Of a DNA stretch of 62,355 nucleotides, positions 45,489 through 54,427 are shown piece by piece. Both the position numbers and the translations under genes were made by a program. How positions within the stretch are numbered: the first letter of the stretch is position 1; each line of letters starts with the position of its first letter. Origin of the DNA: Sporolactobacillus mangiferae (lineage in GTDB: Bacteria > Bacillota > Bacilli > Bacillales > Sporolactobacillaceae); contig NZ_JAMAST010000013.1 of NCBI RefSeq assembly GCF_023336505.1, forward strand, positions 1 through 62,355, written 5' to 3'. The notes beneath the pieces are model-generated. The model was not told where the DNA came from. It did not search any database and saw nothing but the letters and a program-made list of their open reading frames with translations.

Positions 45489-46448
45489 ATGTACAGTGGG
45501 ACCGCGCTTGCAAAAAGCGCAGCTGTGGTAGCGACGTTTACATCGACATTCATTATCCTGCCTCAGAACGCTGCCGCGCATTTGACCAGCAGCAATTTAC
45601 TTTATAAAGGAACGCACAGCGATGAGGTCAAAACAATTCAGTCGATTTTAAAATCAACCGGCAGGTATCCATTGATGAAATCTACAGGTTATTTTGGAGC
45701 GCAGACGGAAAAAGCGGTGAAACAGTTTCAGAGAGAAAACGCTTTGGACATCGACGGTGTTGTCGGTCCCAAAACCAAAAAGGAACTGATCAGGTACACG
45801 AATAAAAATATGGATTTGCTTTCAAGGGGTGCAAAAGGAAATGAAGTCGCCTATCTGCAGCAGATGCTCAGGACCATTGGGTTTAAAGCACTCCCGGTTG
45901 ACGGCTATTTCGGTGTGCGAACGGAAAAAGCTGTTCTGGAGTTGCAAAAAAAGACCCGTATTCATATCGATGGAATCGTTGGTCCGGAAACATGGGGAAG
46001 CATCGAAAAACAGCTCCGTCACCCCCAGCCGATCGCGACATCTGTCAAACCGGCTGCATCAAAGGCTCAGGTCCAACAAAAGATCAAAAAAACTACTCCA
46101 TCAGTCCGGCCGTCTAAGCGATCGCGGATCATTCGGAAGACCGATCATGTATCAGCGGTCAGAGAGTTCTACGCTAACAGTACGGCCTACACCGCACGCT
46201 GCAACGGGTGCTCAGGAACGACAGCAACCGGAATCAACCTGCTCAAGAATCCAGATACAAAAGTGATCGCCGTTGATCCATCCGTTATTCCGCTCGGAAC
46301 GAAACTTTACGTCGAAGGCTACGGCTACGCTGTTGCCGGAGATACCGGTGGAGCCATTAAAGGCCATAAAATTGATGTGTTTTTTAACAGCAATTCTGAC
46401 GCGTTGCAGTGGGGAAGAAGAACGGTCAAAGTAAAAATTATTGAATAA
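45489..46448 (+). CDS. Secreted peptidoglycan-binding protein with 3D domain
   Basis: A 319-residue protein with a signal peptide (cleavage likely after NAAA near residue 30). Two PG_binding_1 repeats follow (about 37-100, SDEVKTIQSILK; 110-175, GNEVAYLQQMLR), then a basic linker and a C-terminal 3D domain (about 225-319) with VDPSVIPLGTKLYVEGYG and AGDTGGAIKGHKIDVFF. The three aspartates of the 3D motif are all present. The fold is related to lytic transglycosylases of the MltA/YocH kind, so it is a likely cell-wall hydrolase. The start has GGGAGGAG eight bases upstream, and a terminator follows. Confidence 0.92.
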   Translation: MYSGTALAKSAAVVATFTSTFIILPQNAAAHLTSSNLLYKGTHSDEVKTIQSILKSTGRYPLMKSTGYFGAQTEKAVKQFQRENALDIDGVVGPKTKKELIRYTNKNMDLLSRGAKGNEVAYLQQMLRTIGFKALPVDGYFGVRTEKAVLELQKKTRIHIDGIVGPETWGSIEKQLRHPQPIATSVKPAASKAQVQQKIKKTTPSVRPSKRSRIIRKTDHVSAVREFYANSTAYTARCNGCSGTTATGINLLKNPDTKVIAVDPSVIPLGTKLYVEGYGYAVAGDTGGAIKGHKIDVFFNSNSDALQWGRRTVKVKIIE

Positions 46449-46465
46449 CGATTGAATGATTGAAA

Positions 46466-46490
46466 CGCCGCCGATTCGGCGGTTTTTTTC
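46466..46490 (+). terminator. Terminator after the 3D-domain gene
   Basis: CCGCC and GGCGG pair around GATTC, followed by seven T, within 20 bases of the stop codon. Confidence 0.85.
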
Positions 46491-46570
46491 TGCAGGTAAA
46501 AGGTGTAACGAAACCATCGAAAACCGTAACGAAAGGCACCAAATTCGTAATGAACGATTTTATTTTGCAT

Positions 46571-46662
46571 ATAAGAAAGTTTAAAATTCAGCGGATTATC
46601 GTATAAGTGTGACGGCGGCTGTGCCTTCGCCAGAGGCTTGGCAAAGCCAGGTTTTCTAACAA
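46571..46662 (+). repeat. Family A repeat, full copy
   Basis: It begins ATAAGAAAGTTTAAAATTC, continues GCGGATTATCGTATAAGTG and ends with CTTGGC-AAA-GCCAG-GTTTTCTAAC. It sits about 80 bases after a terminator, before comFB. Confidence 0.8.
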
Positions 46663-46736
46663 ATGAGAAGACATGAAATGGATAGTTCCCATTTACCCTA
46701 TCGGATAATGATGCCTTGAGCTGTCTGTTTTTCTGT

Positions 46737-46798
46737 GCTACGATTCATGCATAAAGCAGATATCCTCTTTTTGGAAATGCATTTTTTGCTACGATTCA
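46737..46798 (+). promoter_or_regulatory. Duplicated GCTACGATTCA, possible tandem comFB promoters
   Basis: The 11-mer GCTACGATTCA is at 46737-46747 and 46788-46798. Each contains TACGAT as a possible -10; the first has TTGAGC 17 bases upstream. The second copy ends 24 bases before the comFB start codon. Confidence 0.45.
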
Positions 46799-46822
46799 GA
46801 CAGAGCGAAAGAAGGATCTGGT

Positions 46823-47089
46823 ATGGGAACCGTACATAATGTTATGGAAGACTCCGTGAAGGATCTTCTGGAAAAATACTGGGGCGATTTACCGGTTTCC
46901 TGTCATTGTGAGACATGTAAATCCGATGTGTACGCACTGAGCCTGAATCGGCTTAAACCTCACTATGTACGGGATCAGTCCGGCAGGATGTATGCGAAAG
47001 CAAGTTTAATGACTACTCAGGCACGGGCCACTATTTTAACTGCCATTACTGAGAGTGCCAAAGTGGTTTCGGCTTATCCGCATCATTAA
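46823..47089 (+). CDS. ComFB-family protein
   Basis: A protein of 88 residues matching ComFB: HNVMEDSVKDLLEKYW at the start, then CHCETCKSDVYALSLNRLKP with a CxCxxC-type zinc-binding pattern and the conserved YV after it. In B. subtilis comFB lies between comFA and comFC in a competence operon and is not essential for DNA uptake. ComFB-like domains elsewhere have been tied to cyclic di-nucleotide binding. Here it stands alone, away from other com genes, so a competence role is not implied. The ribosome binding site is GAAGGAT, six bases before the ATG. Confidence 0.87.
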   Translation: MGTVHNVMEDSVKDLLEKYWGDLPVSCHCETCKSDVYALSLNRLKPHYVRDQSGRMYAKASLMTTQARATILTAITESAKVVSAYPHH

Positions 47090-47144
47090 TTCAGAATTTT
47101 TTCTCGAACGAGTAAAACGCTGCAGAGAACGATGACTGCAGAAC

Positions 47145-47183
47145 AAAAACCCCTTCACTGCAGGCTAAGTTGCAGTGAAGGGG
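47145..47183 (-). terminator. Terminator of the ferredoxin transcript
   Basis: On the minus strand ACCCCTTCACTGCA pairs perfectly with TGCAGTGAAGGGGT around a 7-8 nt loop, followed by TTTTG. A plus-strand T-run is absent, so it acts on the ferredoxin side, after reading through the family A repeat. Confidence 0.8.
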
Positions 47184-47198
47184 TCCTATTGTTCTGCT

Positions 47199-47292
47199 AT
47201 AAGCAAGTTTAAAATTCAGCGAATTATCGTCTAAGCGCAGGCGGCGTCTTTGTCTTCGCCAGAGGCTTGGTAAAGCCAAGTCTTTTAATATA
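47199..47292 (+). repeat. Family A repeat, full copy
   Basis: ATAAGCAAGTTTAAAATTC at the left, GCCAGAGGCTTGG-TAAAGCCAAG at the right, then TCTTTTAATATAA. It lies between the ferredoxin gene and that gene's terminator, so it is transcribed in antisense as part of the ferredoxin 3' region. Confidence 0.8.
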
Positions 47293-47341
47293 AAACAAGG
47301 ATTATCATATAAACGCGAAACCAGATTTTCTAAAACCAGGA

Positions 47342-47578
47342 TCACGATTTAAAGAAATCACGATTGATCTGGATATACTTCTGTTCGCTCTCCGGCACCT
47401 CATCTTCGGGATAGATGGCTTCAACCGGACAGACGGCTTCACAGGCACCGCAATCGATGCACACATCGGGATCGATATACATTTGTTTTTCGCCCTCAAC
47501 GATACAGTCGACAGGGCAAGTTTCAATGCATTCGCCAGCCTTTTCATTTTCGCAGGCGGAAGTGATCACAAAAGCCAT
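47342..47578 (-). CDS. Ferredoxin with 4Fe-4S-type clusters
   Basis: A 78-residue acidic protein. The second half has the full CIDCGACEAVCP cluster motif; the first half has CENEKAGECIETCP with wider cysteine spacing, as in seven-iron FdxA-type ferredoxins that hold one 3Fe-4S and one 4Fe-4S cluster. It carries electrons for metabolic enzymes. The ATG is at 47578 with AAAGGAG upstream and a plausible promoter at 47625-47653. It is monocistronic. Confidence 0.92.
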   Translation of the reverse strand: MAFVITSACENEKAGECIETCPVDCIVEGEKQMYIDPDVCIDCGACEAVCPVEAIYPEDEVPESEQKYIQINRDFFKS

Positions 47579-47624
47579 ATAAAGGAACTCCTTTCAACTA
47601 AGAAATCTGAATAGCTGCTTCTCC

Positions 47625-47653
47625 TATTATGAACATAATTTGAACAAAAAACA
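47625..47653 (-). promoter_or_regulatory. Promoter of the ferredoxin gene
   Basis: On the minus strand TTGTTT (47648-47653), a 17-bp spacer and CATAAT (47625-47630), about 47 bases upstream of the start codon. Confidence 0.55.
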
Positions 47654-47816
47654 ATTGTTTCAGCATACATATCTGCCTGCTGAATAGAATAATAGGTTAA
47701 ATTTTTTGGGAAGATGATGCTCTGTTTACTGTTGCTTTCTGGGCCATGTTTTACGGCTTGCAGACGGTCCCAGAAAGGGATGCTGCTCGCAGTCAAAAAA
47801 ATTATGAGACTTTATT

Positions 47817-48431
47817 TTAACGCAGCCTTCCGAAAAAAAGAAGGGGGGCAAGCACAAGCCCTGAGAGAAAACCGATCAGATGTCCCATCACGTCAATGTT
47901 GGCACCAAAGAACGAACTGATCAGACTGATCAGCACGATGACAAAGATGATGGTCTGATCCTGCCTGTCAATACGTTCTCTATGGAAAACAACGAGATAA
48001 ATGTAAATGCCGAGCAGGCCGAACAGAGCTCCGCTCGCGCCATAATGGCTGAAGCCTGCTGACTCAAGAAACAGTGCGGCGATATTCGCAATGACACCGG
48101 TAGCCAGAAAAGCAGCAGCATATCGCAGCTTCCCAAGCATGATTTCGAGCGCCGGTCCGAAAATGAAAAGCGAGAATGCATTAAATAAGATATGACCGAA
48201 GCTGATATGCAGAAAAATCGGCGTGACGAGCTGCCACCATGAACCGCTATTTAATATGGCATTGTTTGAGCCGGCAGCAAATTCGAATAGATGAAAAGCG
48301 AATTCCGGCGCAAGCCGCAAGGTCCCGGTAATCAGAAACACTAAATACACCAGCAGGTTGACAGCAAGCAGGACGGTTGTCACCGGATAAAATTTTATAA
48401 AGTGTTTAAAAGATTCATTTCGAATAAACAA
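47817..48431 (-). CDS. Rhomboid-family intramembrane serine protease
   Basis: A membrane protein of 204 residues with six segments. The catalytic serine is in GASGALFGL and the histidine in GHLIGFLSG; the HISFGHILFNAFSLFIFG block holds the conserved H/N residues of the oxyanion region. Rhomboids cut membrane proteins within the bilayer. In B. subtilis ydcA, a rhomboid gene, sits at the same place, divergent from acpS, so this is its likely counterpart. I use the TTG at 48431, 12 bases after GGAGGG; no closer start is available in frame, so the N terminus is somewhat uncertain. Confidence 0.88.
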   Translation of the reverse strand: MFIRNESFKHFIKFYPVTTVLLAVNLLVYLVFLITGTLRLAPEFAFHLFEFAAGSNNAILNSGSWWQLVTPIFLHISFGHILFNAFSLFIFGPALEIMLGKLRYAAAFLATGVIANIAALFLESAGFSHYGASGALFGLLGIYIYLVVFHRERIDRQDQTIIFVIVLISLISSFFGANIDVMGHLIGFLSGLVLAPLLFFGRLR

Positions 48432-48628
48432 AACAGGGTGTACCCTCCTTAAGGCATGATCTTGTACTAAGTATAGGGTAAAATAGAAAACAGTGGTAGC
48501 AAAAAAAGGTTACTCAACATCTCAGACAAAATTTCAGCAAGTGAGCACAGGCTCAGCATCGCCGACTGCGGCTGTTTTTACACAGCAGGATGATCAGAAA
48601 CCGCTGTAAACGACTCGACCATTTTTAT

Positions 48629-48790
48629 AAGAAAGCATATAAATTTTAAGGATTATAGCTAAACATAGAAGTGTAAACCAGACACGAAAGCGCAAGACGC
48701 TAGCGGCAAGCGAGCAGCTGGCGTGTCTGTCAGGTACGAGATCTACGGTAAAGGACCAGGCGCAGCCAAGTTTTTCTGAAACGAACGTTT
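48629..48790 (+). repeat. Composite repeat: A-like left end and family B body
   Basis: It begins ATAAGAAAGCATATAAATTT, continues with AGCTAAACATAGAAGTGTA, then the core CTAGCGGCAAGCGAGCAGC and the right end AAGTTTTTCTGAAACG. The rest of the gap 48432-48976 shows only a short hairpin near 48870-48900 (AGGTGC/GCACCT) and no gene. Confidence 0.75.
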
Positions 48791-48976
48791 TTTTTCACAA
48801 GTAAATCAATTAAATGACTTTACTATGTGAAATGAGCGGCATTTCATCAATAAGTCGGTTGGAGCTACGTAAGGTGCGGGCGCCTGCAGGCACCTCACAT
48901 CAATCAGGTCACCCGCAACGCAGAACAAAACAAAAATGAGTGCTTTTGGAAAAAGCACGCAAGGCAGGAGTTATTC

Positions 48977-49339
48977 ATGATAAAAGGAATCGGTGTTGAT
49001 CTGATCGAACTGGATCGGGTGGCCGAGCAGATTCATCATGCGGCATTCGTCAAACGCATTTTGACAGCGGCGGAACAGAAAACCTACGCAACACTTAATG
49101 ACAGGCGCAAAATCGAATTCCTGGCCGGCCATTTTTCAGCTAAGGAAGCTTATGCAAAAGCGAAGGGAACCGGCATTGGCGGGTCCGTTTCTTTTCAGGA
49201 TCTGACGGTGAGTTACAACGCATCCGGGCAACCCGCTCTTAAAGATCGGCTGCATTCAGCGGATGTGATTCATCTGTCGATCACGCATACAAAACATGCG
49301 GCCGCTGCGTTCGTTGTCATAGAAAGCTTGTCATGCTAG
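48977..49339 (+). CDS. acpS: Holo-[acyl-carrier-protein] synthase
   Basis: AcpS transfers the phosphopantetheine arm from CoA to acyl carrier protein. The protein has 120 residues. The metal-binding residues are in GVDLIELDRV (Asp8) and in FSAKEAYAKAKGTGIG (Glu). Both are standard for AcpS. The ribosome binding site is GGCAGGAG before the ATG. It opens the conserved block that continues with the NAD(P)HX repair gene, a ydcC-like gene and alr, all on one strand. Confidence 0.95.
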   Translation: MIKGIGVDLIELDRVAEQIHHAAFVKRILTAAEQKTYATLNDRRKIEFLAGHFSAKEAYAKAKGTGIGGSVSFQDLTVSYNASGQPALKDRLHSADVIHLSITHTKHAAAAFVVIESLSC

Positions 49340-49394
49340 TCTGCATATTAAAGAACCTTGTCTCATATAGTTTACTACGCTGGGAGGGACTATT

Positions 49395-50909
49395 GTGCAT
49401 GTTGTATCGCGAGAAGAGATGCAGAGCATTGATCAGTACACCATAAAGCAGATCGGGCTGGGAGGACCGGTGCTTATGGAAAACGCGGGCCGGGCGATTT
49501 ATGCTGCCATTGAGCCGGATTTATCACCAGAAACCCGCGTGCTTGTCATTATTGGTAAAGGGAACAATGGCGGTGACGGATTTGTTGTTGCACGGCAATT
49601 GCTGGACAGCTGCGCACAGGCTGAGGTCTGGCTGGCCGTAGATCCGGAGCGAATAACCGGGGATGCGGCTGTGCATATGAATGCCTATCTCGCAAGCGGC
49701 GGCGAAATGCGGCAGATTGAAGAGGAACACGAGCAGTTTTCGGCACAGCTCGACCGGGCGCATCTTATTGTGGATGCGCTCCTCGGGACCGGTGTCCGCG
49801 GCGCGCCGTACCCTGAATACGCAGCGGTCATCGAACAGATGAATCACTCAGAAGCAGAGACTGTATCGATTGATCTTCCAAGCGGTGTCCCTGCCAATGG
49901 TGAATCTTTTGACCACCCGGCAGTGCTGGCCAACCGGACACTGACTTTAGAATGTCCGAAACTTGCACAGTTTGTGCTGCCGGCCGCGCGTTATTTTGGG
50001 AGGGTGCATGTGCTCCCAATCGGTATTCCAAGTGCGGCATACCGGGCGGTCGGCATTCAGCGCCGGCTGCGCAATCGTGCAGAAGTGATCCGTACTTTGC
50101 CGGTCCGGGATCCTTTTTCACATAAAGGCTCGCATGGCAGGGGTTTGCTGGTTGCCGGCGCTGAAGGGATGCCGGGTGCGGCATTCTTTGCGGCCAGATC
50201 CGCACTGCGCTCGGGAATTGGCCTGCTGAAGGTCTGCGTTCCTGATGCGGTGAAACCGGTGATTGGCGCAGGAGTTCCAGAGGCAATGTATATGTCGCGT
50301 CATCAGCTTAACTTTGAGAGCATCACCGGCGTTGCAATTGGCCCGGGGCTTGGGCGGGGGCGTGATGAAGAAGCACTTGTCCTGCGAGCTGTTGAAGAGA
50401 GCAGCGAGGTACCCTGTGTCATTGATGCCGACGCGCTTTTCCATTTAAAAACGCATTTGGATGTGCTGCGCGCGCGTAAAGTTCCTGCTGTTCTTTCGCC
50501 TCATGCGGGCGAAATGGCGCGTCTGGCCGGCGTGTCGGTCAAGGAAGTTGAGCGCAGTCGATTTGCGCTGTCACAAGCTTTTGCACAAAATAACCACGTC
50601 TACCTAGTGCTTAAGGGCAAGTATACGATTATCACCGCGCCTGACGGACGGCAGTCGGTCAACCCGACCGGTAATGCCGCGCTTGCAAAGGGCGGGTCAG
50701 GCGATGTATTAACGGGTATTCTGCTCGCCTTTCTGCTTCAACATGAACAGATAATGGAAGCCGTCTGCAATGCGGTATACGTTCATGGGGCGGCCGCGGA
50801 TGAACTCGTGAAGCGTGGGCATTCTCTGCTTGACGTACTGGCAACTGATGTCATTGAAATGATTCCTCCTGTTCTGCACCAGCTTTACAGCGATACGACC
50901 GGCCGATAA
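49395..50909 (+). CDS. nnr: Bifunctional NAD(P)H-hydrate epimerase / ADP-dependent dehydratase
   Basis: The 504-residue protein repairs NADHX and NADPHX, the hydrated, inactive forms of the cofactors. The N-terminal part (about 1-215) is the YjeF_N epimerase with GKGNNGGDGFVVAR; the C-terminal part (about 225-500) is the carbohydrate-kinase-like dehydratase with NPTGNAALAKGGSGDVLTG, which holds the nucleotide and catalytic residues. The start is GTG at 49395 behind GGGAGGG. In B. subtilis only the dehydratase-like YxkO is well known; the fused form at this place between acpS and ydcC is common in other Bacillales. Confidence 0.94.
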   Translation: MHVVSREEMQSIDQYTIKQIGLGGPVLMENAGRAIYAAIEPDLSPETRVLVIIGKGNNGGDGFVVARQLLDSCAQAEVWLAVDPERITGDAAVHMNAYLASGGEMRQIEEEHEQFSAQLDRAHLIVDALLGTGVRGAPYPEYAAVIEQMNHSEAETVSIDLPSGVPANGESFDHPAVLANRTLTLECPKLAQFVLPAARYFGRVHVLPIGIPSAAYRAVGIQRRLRNRAEVIRTLPVRDPFSHKGSHGRGLLVAGAEGMPGAAFFAARSALRSGIGLLKVCVPDAVKPVIGAGVPEAMYMSRHQLNFESITGVAIGPGLGRGRDEEALVLRAVEESSEVPCVIDADALFHLKTHLDVLRARKVPAVLSPHAGEMARLAGVSVKEVERSRFALSQAFAQNNHVYLVLKGKYTIITAPDGRQSVNPTGNAALAKGGSGDVLTGILLAFLLQHEQIMEAVCNAVYVHGAAADELVKRGHSLLDVLATDVIEMIPPVLHQLYSDTTGR

Positions 50910-50956
50910 CCGGTTCCTCCTTTGTCACTGAATAGAGGCAAAGGGGTTGGAGATAT

Positions 50957-51961
50957 ATGAAAAAGTGGTCGGCATTATGGATTGGCGCAATCCTGATGAT
51001 CGCCTTGCTTTCCGGATGCGGCACCAAATCGGAAAAAGACGTGATTGACGACTTAAACAAGCGTTATGAGAACATGAACAGCTATTCGACAGATGCAGTG
51101 ATGACGTTTCAGAGTCAGGGGAAAAAACAGGTCTACAAGATCAATGTCACCTATAAAAAACCGAACTATTATAAAGTCGCACTCAGTGATGGAAACCAGA
51201 CCAATCAGCAAATGATTTTGAAGAACAAGGATGGTGTCTTTGTTCTGACACCGGAATTAAAAAAGAGTTATCGCTTCACCAGTGACTGGCCCAACAATCG
51301 CAGTCAGGCTTATCTTTTTCACTCACTTGCAAAGGATATTCTGAATGATCCGAACCCAGGCTTTACTGCTAAAGAAAATCAATATATTTTTAAAACAAAA
51401 ACGAACTACAACACGCCGCAGCTGGCTAATCAAACGATTACTCTGAAAAAAGACCTGACACCGGAAAATGTGCAAATTAAAGATAAAGACGAGAACACTG
51501 TAGTGACAGTAAAATTCAAATCGTTTAAGGTGAATCCGTCAATCGATAACAAAACCTTTGATGTAAAGCAGAATATGACTGCCGCGCTTATTTCAAAAAC
51601 ACAGACAGCAACGGCAAAGAATAGTTCATTTAAACTGCTGTATCCGACGGCGACGCTTTCGGGAACCAAACTCTCGTCAGTAGAGCCGGAAACGACGCAG
51701 ATCGGTGACCGCTATGTACTGAAGTATCAAGGTAAAAAGCCGTTCACGCTGATTGAATCGAAGAGTCAGACATCCGTGTCGTCAACACCGACACTGGCGA
51801 CCGGAAATCCGGAGAATCTTGGCTTTGCGATCGGTTCAATTAGTGATAAATCACTTTCCTGGTCACATAACGGCACCGATTATTTCCTTGCATCCGATAA
51901 ACTGACTGACGATGAAATGAGAGTAATCGCCCAGTCCGTCAATGGCACAGCGACAAAATGA
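50957..51961 (+). CDS. Lipoprotein, YdcC-like (LolA-fold)
   Basis: A 334-residue lipoprotein: signal peptide with lipobox LLSGC, the lipidated cysteine at residue 21. The mature part has the LolA/LppX-type curved sheet pattern (MNSYSTDAVMTFQSQGKKQ, YKINVTYKKPNYYKVAL) and matches the YdcC group, found beside alr in Bacillus. YdcC is linked to sporulation in B. subtilis, but its molecular role is unclear. The start ATG follows AGGGGTTGGAG. A terminator is found 13 bases after the stop. Confidence 0.88.
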   Translation: MKKWSALWIGAILMIALLSGCGTKSEKDVIDDLNKRYENMNSYSTDAVMTFQSQGKKQVYKINVTYKKPNYYKVALSDGNQTNQQMILKNKDGVFVLTPELKKSYRFTSDWPNNRSQAYLFHSLAKDILNDPNPGFTAKENQYIFKTKTNYNTPQLANQTITLKKDLTPENVQIKDKDENTVVTVKFKSFKVNPSIDNKTFDVKQNMTAALISKTQTATAKNSSFKLLYPTATLSGTKLSSVEPETTQIGDRYVLKYQGKKPFTLIESKSQTSVSSTPTLATGNPENLGFAIGSISDKSLSWSHNGTDYFLASDKLTDDEMRVIAQSVNGTATK

Positions 51962-51973
51962 TCATTGATAATC

Positions 51974-52009
51974 AGCGCCCCCGCTCTTTACGAACGGGCG
52001 TTTTTTTTT
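51974..52009 (+). terminator. Terminator after the YdcC-like gene
   Basis: GCGCCC and GGGCGT form the stem around a 15-nt GC-rich loop, then nine T. Confidence 0.75.
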
Positions 52010-52057
52010 ACACAAATAAGACAATGTAAGATTCAGAGACATTTAATGTCCGTGTGA

Positions 52058-52195
52058 TGATGCCTGCGAGATCTCGCAGATTACACATCCTGCTTGAGGA
52101 GGTTCATGGTTCGCGCGTCAAGCGAGCAGCTGGAGTGTCGCCCGGTACAAGATCGACGGCAAAAGATCGGACTAAGTCTGTTTTTTTCTTAGATT
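52058..52195 (+). repeat. Family B repeat copy
   Basis: The parts CTGCTTGAGGAGG, CGCGTCAAGCGAGCAGCTGG and CCCGGTACAAGATCGACGG match the 48.6 kb copy (GCGGCAAGCGAGCAGCTGG, CAGGTACGAGATCTACGG). It ends CTGTTTTTTTCTTA. The remainder of 52200-52451 in front of alr shows no clear promoter. Confidence 0.7.
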
Positions 52196-52451
52196 TGCAA
52201 TGATCTACCAGAGATGTCAATGAGAGAATTCACCGCCGAGTGAAGCGCTCAGCCAGGAGAAAAAATTCCTGAACGGATTCGCCGCCTAAACCCACTTTCG
52301 TTTTCGACGAAGAAGTGATTAAATAGAAAAAGAACTTGTCGAATCAAGGGGAGCCGGACACCGTAGCATGGATATGTTTTGAAGTCGGACCGAACCGAAG
52401 GCGTTCTCCTGTAAAAAATCACTAAATGAGATTGGATGGTCGAGGTAAGCG

Positions 52452-53642
52452 ATGAAAGCTTCATCCTATTATCGGGAAACTTGGGCAGATATTGATTTAG
52501 ACGCAGTTGCCGTCAATGTGCAGAATATGAAGAAACAGATTCCTGCAAATGTTGCACTTCTGGCGGTCGTCAAAGCGAATGGGTACGGGCATGGCGCCCT
52601 GCAGGTAGCTGAAACGGCTCTGGAAAACGGGGCGACATGGCTGGCCGTTGCGCTTTTTGACGAGGCACTTGCGCTTCGCAAGGAGGGGATCAAAGCACCG
52701 ATTCTCGTGCTCTCGCCCATTCCGCCGCAGCACGCAGGGCTTGCAGCGGAAAATTGCATTTCAGTGACTGTATCTGCTCAGGAATGGGTCAGACAGGCAA
52801 AAAAATACTATGAAGGTTCCAAACAGGTGCTTCTCCATCTTTCGTGTGACACGGGTATGGGACGAATCGGCGTCCGCACACGGAAAGAGGCGGCAGCTCT
52901 GATTGATGAAATCGAGTCGGATTCACGGTTCACGCTTGAAGGTCTGTTTACGCACTTTGCAACTGCCGACCAGGATGACGGGACTTATTTCAATGAGCAG
53001 TATGCACGCTTCGAACGGATGGTCGACTGGATTCATGCGCTCGGCGCGCATCCTGAGGTGATCCATTGCGGCAACAGTGCGATGACACTGAAATATCCGG
53101 CGGAGAAACGGCATCTATTCAGCATGGTCCGTTATGGAATTGCCATGTACGGCTTGTCACCGTCTCCGGAAATGGCGAAACAGCTTCCATTTCAGCTGAA
53201 ACCGGTACTGTCCCTGCACAGCCGCCTGACCTTTGTCAAGAAAGTAACGGCCGGAACGAAAATCGGTTATGGTGCAACGTATCAGGCATCTGCGGATGAA
53301 TGGATCGGAACTGTGCCGATTGGTTACGCGGACGGCTGGTTGCGGGCACTTGCGGGTTCAGACGTACTCATTGACGGTCAGCGTTGCCCGATTGTCGGAC
53401 GTATCTGTATGGATCAGTTTATGTGCCGTCTGCCACATGCATATCCTGAAGGAACGGAAGTCACGCTGATCGGAAGGAACGGCAGCGAGCAAATGACAGC
53501 AGATGATCGTGCACGGCAGCTTCGGACAATCAATTATGAGGTGACGTGCATGGTGCATCCACGTGTGCCAAGAATTTACTGGAAAAATGGCAAACGTACA
53601 GAAATAAGCAATCCGGTTCTGGCACTTGCAGAGAATCAGTGA
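52452..53642 (+). CDS. alr: Alanine racemase
   Basis: The PLP enzyme makes D-alanine for peptidoglycan. It has 396 residues. Lys41 in VVKANGYGHGA is the PLP lysine, and the second catalytic residue, a tyrosine, lies in GTKIGYGATY; RICMDQFM is another conserved block. The ATG follows GAGGTAAG. Its place before ndoAI-ndoA and after the ydcC-like gene is the classical Bacillus order and marks it as the main biosynthetic racemase, not a spore-specific copy. Confidence 0.96.
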   Translation: MKASSYYRETWADIDLDAVAVNVQNMKKQIPANVALLAVVKANGYGHGALQVAETALENGATWLAVALFDEALALRKEGIKAPILVLSPIPPQHAGLAAENCISVTVSAQEWVRQAKKYYEGSKQVLLHLSCDTGMGRIGVRTRKEAAALIDEIESDSRFTLEGLFTHFATADQDDGTYFNEQYARFERMVDWIHALGAHPEVIHCGNSAMTLKYPAEKRHLFSMVRYGIAMYGLSPSPEMAKQLPFQLKPVLSLHSRLTFVKKVTAGTKIGYGATYQASADEWIGTVPIGYADGWLRALAGSDVLIDGQRCPIVGRICMDQFMCRLPHAYPEGTEVTLIGRNGSEQMTADDRARQLRTINYEVTCMVHPRVPRIYWKNGKRTEISNPVLALAENQ

Positions 53643-53795
53643 AAAAATCGACAAAAAAATGAAAAAAATATCATAATTAAGCATAAAAGCATGCGCTTTT
53701 TGGCGAAAATAGCTATGCAAATGAATTGTGACATGGTAACATAATTTTTAGTTGAAAAAAAGATATATTCTGACGAAAGTGATGGGGGTGCAGGC

Positions 53796-54074
53796 ATGCC
53801 GGAATCTAAGATTAAAGAAATCATGCTGAGTTTACCACAACATTTGTTGAGTGAGATTGATGGAATGGCCAGTCGGGACAACATGAACCGCAGTGAATTT
53901 CTCCATCGCGCCATCAGACTGTATCTGCGCGAGCGTAACAAGGGCTATATCCGTGAACTTATGCGTCAGGGCTACATGGAAATGGCGAAAATAAATCTGA
54001 ACATTGCTTCTGAAGCATTCCTTGCTGAAGAGGAGGCAGAGATCACTCTGGAACGCTCCGTCAGCGGGGTGTAA
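53796..54074 (+). CDS. ndoAI: Antitoxin EndoAI (MazE type)
   Basis: A 92-residue ribbon-helix-helix protein ([18 protein letters not shown], then [19 protein letters not shown]) with an acidic C-terminal tail that binds and blocks the toxin. The match is to YdcD/EndoAI of B. subtilis. It starts 153 bases after alr, with GGGGGTG before the ATG, and ends two bases before the toxin gene. The RHH part normally represses its own promoter; I see no clear promoter in the gap. Confidence 0.93.
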   Translation: MPESKIKEIMLSLPQHLLSEIDGMASRDNMNRSEFLHRAIRLYLRERNKGYIRELMRQGYMEMAKINLNIASEAFLAEEEAEITLERSVSGV

Positions 54075-54076
54075 CA

Positions 54077-54427
54077 GTGATTGTTAAGCGCGGCGATGTT
54101 TACTTTGCAGATCTTTCACCGGTCGTTGGATCGGAGCAGGGCGGTGTCCGTCCGGTTCTGATTATCCAAAATGACATTGGCAATCGCTTTAGCCCAACGG
54201 TTGTAGTAGCGGCCATCACCGCACAAATTCAGAAAGCCAAATTGCCGACTCATGTGGAGATCGATGCAAAGAGATATGGCTTTGATCGCGATTCGGTCAT
54301 CCTTCTTGAACAGATCAGAACCATTGACAAGCAGCGGCTGACGGATAAAATCACGCATCTGGATGAAGAAATGATGAGCCGGGTGAACAAGGCGATTCAG
54401 ATCAGTCTCAGCCTGATCGACTTTTAA
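54077..54427 (+). CDS. ndoA: mRNA endonuclease toxin EndoA (MazF type)
   Basis: The 116-residue toxin is an SH3-like-fold RNase. In B. subtilis the same protein cuts mRNA at UACAU. The conserved start [20 protein letters not shown], the RPVLIIQND block and the [11 protein letters not shown] segment are all present, so it should be active. It starts at GTG, two bases after the antitoxin stop, and is probably translated by coupling. The pair sits just upstream of the sigma-B module, as in other Bacillales. Confidence 0.95.
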   Translation: MIVKRGDVYFADLSPVVGSEQGGVRPVLIIQNDIGNRFSPTVVVAAITAQIQKAKLPTHVEIDAKRYGFDRDSVILLEQIRTIDKQRLTDKITHLDEEMMSRVNKAIQISLSLIDF

